A stretch of DNA of 64,000 nucleotides from Corynebacterium sp. ACRQK. Lineage in GTDB: Bacteria; Actinomycetota; Actinomycetes; Mycobacteriales; Mycobacteriaceae. The DNA lies in the NCBI RefSeq assembly GCF_022345965.1, contig NZ_JAKRMU010000004.1, positions 1 to 64,000 on the forward strand, in the 5' to 3' direction. Each line of letters starts with the position of its first letter. The stretch's first letter is position 1. Below, piece after piece: positions 62,509 to 64,000 of the stretch. The notes under the pieces were generated by a model. That model was not told where the DNA came from. It ran no database searches and saw nothing but the letters and a program-made list of their open reading frames with translations. A program made the position numbers and the translations under genes.

Positions 62509-62784
62509 TTACCAGCGTGTCTCTTCGGCAAAATATTTCGCAGCCTTGCGCAGGATGTCGCGTTCTTCGCGCAGCTTTGCGTTTCCACTTTCTAGCTGGC
62601 GGATTCGCTCGGAATCAGTCGTCGCCTTCGCCTTGTTGCGCATGGTCTTCGTGCGGGAACGTTTGCCGGTGCCGTACTGCTTAAGCCAGGAGAAAAGTAA
62701 GGAACGGAGGTGTTGGCGCGTTTCCGCCACCGTGGAGCCAACGGGGTGGTCGACGTGCTCGAGGGGCTGTGGGTGTAGCGTCAA
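62509..62784 (-). pseudogene. Fragment of an IS3-family orfA
   Basis: The minus-strand frame contains LFSWLKQYGTGKR, then RIRQLESGNAKLREERDIL-RKAAKYFAEETRW, the leucine-zipper and C-terminal end of IS3 OrfA proteins. The N-terminal helix-turn-helix part is altered or missing, no orfB follows and no inverted repeats were found. It is a decayed insertion sequence unrelated in sequence to the intact IS3 at 10012. Confidence 0.6.
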
Positions 62785-62787
62785 TGC

Positions 62788-62828
62788 GACAAACCCCGAC
62801 CGTCTGCGTAGTGCAGCCGATCGGGGCT
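62788..62828 (-). terminator. Terminator of tRNA-Asn
   Basis: On the minus strand AGCCCCGATCGG pairs with the later CGGTCGGGGTTT across an 15-20 base loop and ends in T residues, just downstream of the tRNA 3' end. Confidence 0.6.
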
Positions 62829-62834
62829 AGTAAG

Positions 62835-62910
62835 TGGCTCCCCCAACTGGGCTCGAACCAGTGACCTTTCGATTAACAGTCGAATGCTCTGCCAACTGAG
62901 CTATAGGGGA
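62835..62910 (-). tRNA. tRNA-Asn (anticodon GTT)
   Basis: The 76-nt minus-strand gene has acceptor stem TCCCCTA/TGGGGGA, discriminator G, an encoded CCA end (plus-strand 62835-62837), D-arm GCTCAGTTGGCAGAGC and T-arm GGTTCGAGCC. The anticodon arm TTCGA-CTGTTAA-TCGAA has loop anticodon GTT, reading Asn codons. Confidence 0.95.
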
Positions 62911-62959
62911 TTAAGTTGTGTGAGCTCGGGGGTTAATTCCCTTGCCCTGTGCAACGAGA

Positions 62960-62985
62960 TCATACTCTATATGCCAACGGTGCAA
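62960..62985 (-). promoter_or_regulatory. Probable promoter of tRNA-Asn
   Basis: On the minus strand TATGAT lies about 50 bp before the tRNA and is preceded by TTTGCA at about 16 bp spacing. The start would lie near 62952. Confidence 0.4.
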
Positions 62986-63167
62986 ACAGACAAATCGGCT
63001 GCTCAAGGGTGTAATTGTGGGGGTTGTTTTGGGTGAAGGTGGGCAGTGGTCGTGGGCAAGAGTGGAAGCTGGCGTGCGTGATGGTGGGGTATATGAGTGC
63101 CCGCGCCAGACGGTGTGGTTGAATCTTCTGTGAGCAAGCCACTCGATTGGGTGGCTTGGCTTCGCTG

Positions 63168-63241
63168 GGGGCTATAGCTCAGTCGGTTAGAGCCGCGGAC
63201 TCATAATCCGCTGGTCGCGGGTTCGAGCCCCGCTGGCCCCA
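63168..63241 (+). tRNA. tRNA with anticodon CAT (Met, or Ile2 read by lysidine)
   Basis: The 74-nt gene has acceptor stem GGGGCTA/TGGCCCC, D-arm GCTCAGTCGGTTAGAGC, anticodon arm GCGGA-CTCATAA-TCCGC with anticodon CAT, and T-arm GCGGG-TTCGAGC-CCCGC. CCA is not encoded. The TGGTC variable region and C-rich stem resemble tRNA-Ile2, whose CAT is modified to read AUA; elongator Met cannot be excluded. Confidence 0.9.
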
Positions 63242-63254
63242 CAGAAATACGGGA

Positions 63255-63752
63255 ATGGGCACGTCAGTAGCTGCTGCGGTGCGTGCGACGGGGTTGCGTA
63301 ATTGTTTGCGTGTGGCGCCGTTGGCTGCGGAGGATCTGGTGCGCGCGTTGCTGCGCCGTCCGCCGAAGTACATCGATTCGGTCGGTTGCCCGGGCGAGGC
63401 TGCGGTGATGACGGCCCCGGGTTCCTCGGAAGGGCTGGATCGCATGCTGGAAGCTTCGGGGCTGGAGCATGGCGTGTACCCGGAGACCGTCGCTGCCCGT
63501 ATTTTGGCGCTGATTGGTTTCTATTCGCCGGCGCGGACGGCCGGGAATGTTTCTTGCCCGGCGCTTTTCCAGGTGATGTCTAATGACGCCGTCACTCCAA
63601 CAAATGTCGCCCTCAAAGCAGCTGGCAAGGTTCGGCGGGCCACGGTGCACATTCACGAGGGCGGCCACTTCGACCCGTACGTGGAGCCACTGTTCTCGGA
63701 GATCATTGAGGAGCAGCTGGCGTTCCTGCGAAAGGAAGTGCCTGTGAGGTAG
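63255..63752 (+). pseudogene. C-terminal part of an alpha/beta hydrolase
   Basis: The 165-residue frame matches only the second half of a serine alpha/beta hydrolase. It retains the acid segment FQVMSNDAVTPTN and the histidine segment IHEGGHFDPYVEPLF but lacks the nucleophile elbow and oxyanion region. It begins 13 bp after a tRNA gene, where the front half appears to have been lost. Without the nucleophile it cannot be an active hydrolase. Confidence 0.55.
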
Positions 63753-63797
63753 GGGGAGCTTCACCTAGATTGCGGAACTAGCGGTTAGCCGGGCTTG

Positions 63798-64000
63798 ACC
63801 ATTTCCCCGCTGGCGCGGGGAGCACTGGATAGACAGCAGCGCAGGCTCGCGGGAGACCGGCTCATCCCCGCTGGCGCGGGGAGCACTTCGTGTGCCGCGC
63901 GACATCACGCGGGTAAAGCGGCTCATCCCCGCTGGCGCGGGGAGCACCGTCATATTTCCACTGTTGCAGAATCCGAGGTCGGCTCATCCCCGCTGGCGCG
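63798..64000 (-). CRISPR. Type I-E CRISPR array, leader-distal end (continues past the window)
   Basis: Four repeats of 28 bp (63798, 63859, 63920, 63981; the last cut by the window end) alternate with three different 33-bp spacers, a strict 61-bp period. On the minus strand the repeat reads GTGCTCCCCGCGCCAGCGGG-GATGAGCC, close to the E. coli type I-E repeat, so crRNA is likely transcribed leftward. The repeat at 63798 is altered in about its first six bases, as expected of the oldest, leader-distal copy. Leader and cas genes should lie to the right. No spacer target is recognised. Confidence 0.95.

Noticed and set aside
63137..63158. Hairpin AAGCCAC/GTGGCTT before the CAT-anticodon tRNA
   Set aside because: Seven-bp stem without T run; it could be chance or part of the tRNA leader, so no function is claimed.

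Overview
The window is a piece of a high-GC actinobacterial chromosome, almost certainly a Corynebacterium. The reasons are a mycothiol-dependent formaldehyde dehydrogenase (mscR), a perfect McbR-type operator, a 6C small RNA, a BCCT osmolyte carrier, IS1249-group and IS3 elements, and the gene order hemW-hrcA-dnaJ-rsmE-phoH-ybeY-corC-era-recO-uppS-zur-glyS-dgt-dnaG. I do not commit to a species.

Layout. (1) 0-6 kb: small membrane protein, lipoprotein, oxidoreductase + bile-acid-type symporter operon, metallophosphoesterase, secreted serine-hydrolase-like protein, and a Gln/Gly/Tyr-rich anchored protein. (2) 6.0-11.3 kb: an accessory island bounded by an IS1249-like element (6023-7410) and an IS3 element (10012-11319). 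Between them lie an HTH-DUF433/PIN toxin-antitoxin-like pair and an uncharacterised secreted protein with a small partner gene. (3) 11.8-28 kb: BCCT transporter, 3-hydroxyacyl-CoA dehydrogenase, CsbD protein, a minus-strand operon aecD-ABC exporter-aminotransferase behind a McbR operator, a carboxylesterase and M3 peptidase that diverge from overlapping start codons, malQ and fadD. (4) 28-46 kb: a long plus-strand housekeeping run from hemW to glyS, interrupted only by zur on the minus strand; the 6C RNA lies between zur and glyS, and a phosphate permease follows behind a PHO-box-like tandem repeat. (5) 46-59.6 kb: TPM-domain protein, YdcF-like protein, dgt, exported RNase, GMC/cholesterol-oxidase-like flavoenzyme, dnaG, mscR with its metallo-beta-lactamase partner, and a copper locus (copA-csoR) whose ATPase has an in-frame amber codon. 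(6) 59.7-64 kb: a decaying, mobile-looking end with an Ltp-like protein, a broken DASS transporter, a TetR/GAP-family pair, an IS3 fragment, tRNA-Asn, a tRNA with anticodon CAT, a truncated alpha/beta hydrolase, and the leader-distal end of a type I-E CRISPR array that continues past the window.

Themes. Several units show leaderless promoters (-10 box about 7 bp before the start codon). Sulfur-amino-acid control, phosphate control and copper control can each be read from operator sequences. No single unmistakably new system was found. The most open question is the island at 7.5-9.7 kb with its secreted protein; the strongest single curiosities are the amber codon in copA, the loss of zinc ligands in DnaG and the well-resolved 6C RNA.
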